Assembly (NCBI GenBank): GCA_014925825.1
Contig: JACGCK010000065.1
Location: 62,001 to 126,000 of the forward strand
Direction of reading: 5' to 3'
Length of the DNA stretch: 64,000 nt
From: Pholiota molesta
Taxonomy: Eukaryota; Basidiomycota; Agaricomycetes; Agaricales; Strophariaceae
Positions 61,901-64,000 of the stretch are shown piece after piece. A program made the position numbers and the translations under genes. The notes below the pieces were generated by a model that had not been told where the DNA came from, did not search any database, and was given only the letters and a program-made list of their open reading frames with translations. Numbering within the stretch: position 1 is the first letter of the stretch; each line of letters opens with the position of its first letter.

Positions 61901-64000
61901 TGCCCAGGCTGCTGCCTCCCGCGCTGCGCGTCCTGCTGGTGCTCCGCGTGCTCGACGAGCGGCGCATTGCAGTGCTGCCCGTCGTCGCCTTCGTCATGCC
62001 CGTGTTCTTCGTTGAAGTGGACGCGGAGGCAATCGGGGATGCTGGTGCAGCGGCCGCGGCTGGTGCAGCATTGATATTCGTGACTGTTGTAGCGGTCGAG
62101 GCTGTTGCCGCGACGGGTTGCGGTGGGGTGGAGGGCCCACAGCAGTTTTTCGGGACGCCTTGCTCGACGCGGAGAGTGAGCTGCGCTTGCCCACGGAGCG
62201 CGTGGACGACGCCGACCGCGAGCGGGCAACACTGCGCGCAGGTGCCTGCCTCGTATTCGCAGGGTCCTGTTGTTGCGATTGCTCTTCTCCAGCCGCCGAT
62301 GGGGCATCCACGTCGAGAAGCCGCTCTCGCGACGCAGGCGACAGCGACAGCGCGATCCTCATCTGCGCCGAGTCGGACGTCGAGCGCGGCGGCAGGCTGT
62401 GCCTCTTGTTGGCTCTGCTGGTCTTGTCGGCTGTCCGCGGCGATATCGACCCTCCAAAGCTCGTCACGGTCGGCAGCGGCGAGAGCGGGTCGTCCTCCTC
62501 CTCCTCCAGCGCCTCGTCGTTGTCATCCGCCCCATCCGATCTCTGATCCTGCTTCCACCCGCCAGATCCATACCCGGCCCCGGGGCCACAGAGCCCTTGT
62601 TCATCGCACCTCGCCCATCGCGAAAAAGGCGCCTCCGAAGTCGCCTCCGCGAAGTCCTCCCGACCGCGGTCGCCGTGTCGAAGCCCTCGCCCGTCGTCGT
62701 CTTGCTCCGCGCACTCGCGCTCGTCGCGCTGCTGCTGTCCGTCGCGCGGCTGCGCGTGCTCTGCAGGCTCGCTGTCGTCGCCTGCGACGACGTGCTCGTG
62801 TTCGAGGATATCGAGCGGCGATTGACGTTGTCCCGGCTGGCGTTGACGTTGCCTATCCCGCTCATCGCGGTCGCACCCGCACCGGACCAGGCATCGGCGT
62901 CTGGCTCGAGATGTTATAGCTGAGTGGTGGGAGCATGCTGAGAAGATGGACACCATCCCTTCATCGGCAGCCCCTGCCAACAAAAAAGCAGCCTGTGCAG
63001 GGGCCACGAGCTCGGCGCCGGCGGCGACGACGGCACGGCCCTGTGCCGCGTGCGCATGGGAATGCGCATATCCATCGGGCGAGACCTGGGAATATTGCCC
63101 ATGCTGCGGTGCCTGCCCCTGCGAATAGCCCGCAAACTGCGGCGGCGACCCTGCAGCTGCTGCTGCTGGAAAAACGGGGGGGCATGCGCATAGTGCGCGT
63201 GCTGGCCGTGCGCGTGCATCTGCGCCTCCTCGTGCCGCATCCCGCGCACAGCGTGCGGCGCACCCAGATACTCGCCGCCCGCGCGGACGCACCAGGGCCA
63301 GCACTGCAGCTGATTTCCCGGCTCGATCAGAGAGCACATGGCCCTGGAGATGGGAAGAACCGTTCCCGGCGACACTGACAAAGCCCGCGTATCGAGCACG
63401 TGCGTCCGCACCCCTGCCTGGGCGGCGGCGGCAGCGTCAGCGGCGGCAGGAGCTGCGCGAGCTGGGCCTGCTGGAGGTGGTACTGCTGCACACCGGCGTT
63501 GCCTGCCAATGCAGGCTGCGCGTGCCCGTGCGCGCGCGGTTGGAGCCCAGGCGGCATCAGGAACTGGCCGGGACCCGGAATAAACGCCCTGGCAGGCCGG
63601 CGAATGCGATCGGCGTCGAGGGCGGCGTCGGGTGCGGTGTGAGGTTGGGCGTAGGGTTGACGACGACGAGACGTGGGGGCTGCGGTGATTCTTGGAGTGG
63701 TTGGAATATCTGCGGAGGCGTATATGTATGTGTCGGTGTCGCTGTGCCCGAGTATGTCTCCCGTTCGTCCTGTAAAATAGATAACCGATATTAGCCATCA
63801 TCCTCCAAATTCCAAGAAACGTAAAAGAAGCGAGAGAGAAAATAAGAAATGAAACGCTCAACGCGAGCCAATATCCACCGCACAGATCCCAAGCAACCAA
63901 TAAACCACCCAAAACCTCCGAAAAACGTACAAACGCCAAGCGATAAAGAAAAGAAAAAAACACACATACCTCAGCACCTGCAGGTCCAACCCTCTCCCCA
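58962..64000 (-). CDS. DUF3295-domain regulator, partial at window edge
   Basis: The C terminus is diagnostic: MLATELTESLRRNVLWHRHV, NNVLGGVRPLTA, and the end NKSWANDYHYSGW at 58962 match fungal DUF3295 proteins. These often carry an N-terminal areA/GATA-like domain and act in nitrogen-related regulation. That N-terminal domain would lie beyond the right edge and is not seen. Upstream are Gln-rich coiled stretches (60.3-61.2 kb), an ERERRE/EEKERRR helix near 61.5 kb, a Ser-rich part (62.0-62.8 kb) and a His/Ala/Gln-rich part (63.0-63.8 kb). Introns: 60557-60611 (55 bp) and 63770-63969 (200 bp, long for this genome). GC is very high from 61.3 to 63.8 kb. Several frame breaks (near 59320, 61275, 61640 and 62655) each fit one missing base. 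The right half could be a second gene. Confidence 0.7.

Noticed and set aside
61439..62919. Long plus-strand open frames (61439-62074, 61900-62919, 62270-62923)
   Set aside because: They are antisense to the DUF3295 gene in very GC-rich DNA, where stops are rare. Composition is Arg/Ser/Pro noise without domains.

Overview
This window looks like nuclear DNA of a mushroom-forming basidiomycete (Agaricomycetes). Genes are split by many short GT-AG introns, mostly 44-76 bp. The protein families are typical of Agaricomycetes: Spt5-like KOW proteins, Helitron replicase-helicases, fungal SLATT proteins and DUF3295 proteins. A tRNA-Leu(CAA) carries a 33-nt intron. Gene models were spliced by eye from reading frames and splice sites, so exon borders are inferences unless noted.

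Left third (1-19.3 kb) is a repeat-like, AT-rich accessory block. It holds a nucleotidyltransferase-like orphan (95-1283 +), a second orphan (about 1420-2266 +), an Spt5-like KOW protein (3361-5938 -), a Helitron RepHel gene with a C-terminal USP-like cysteine peptidase domain (6776-14559 -), and two divergent multi-exon orphans (14910-17226 - and 18112-19239 +). The second third (20-37 kb) has clusters of a CACGCTA motif, two head-to-head indoleamine 2,3-dioxygenase paralogs, the tRNA gene, two tandem SLATT-domain paralogs, and the mRNA-decay exonuclease XRN1. The right part (41-64 kb) holds GMP synthase, a Myb-type DNA-binding protein, an aldose 1-epimerase, an AIG1-like P-loop GTPase and a large DUF3295 regulator cut by the window edge. 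These are separated by long gene-poor stretches.

Several clearly conserved genes (XRN1, GMP synthase, GTPase, DUF3295, one SLATT gene, the Helitron helicase part) can only be read through by allowing single missing bases, often beside a homopolymer. Other genes (both orphan pairs, KOW, Myb, epimerase, the second SLATT gene) splice perfectly with none. The simplest reading is patchy residual sequencing error, not widespread gene death. It should be settled before any of these is called a pseudogene.

Functionally, the housekeeping genes are unrelated to each other (tryptophan to kynurenine, guanine nucleotides, mRNA turnover, sugar anomers). The accessory genes of most interest are the Helitron with its peptidase-like tail, the divergent orphan pair, and the SLATT pair, whose family is related to effectors of bacterial nucleotide-signalling immunity.
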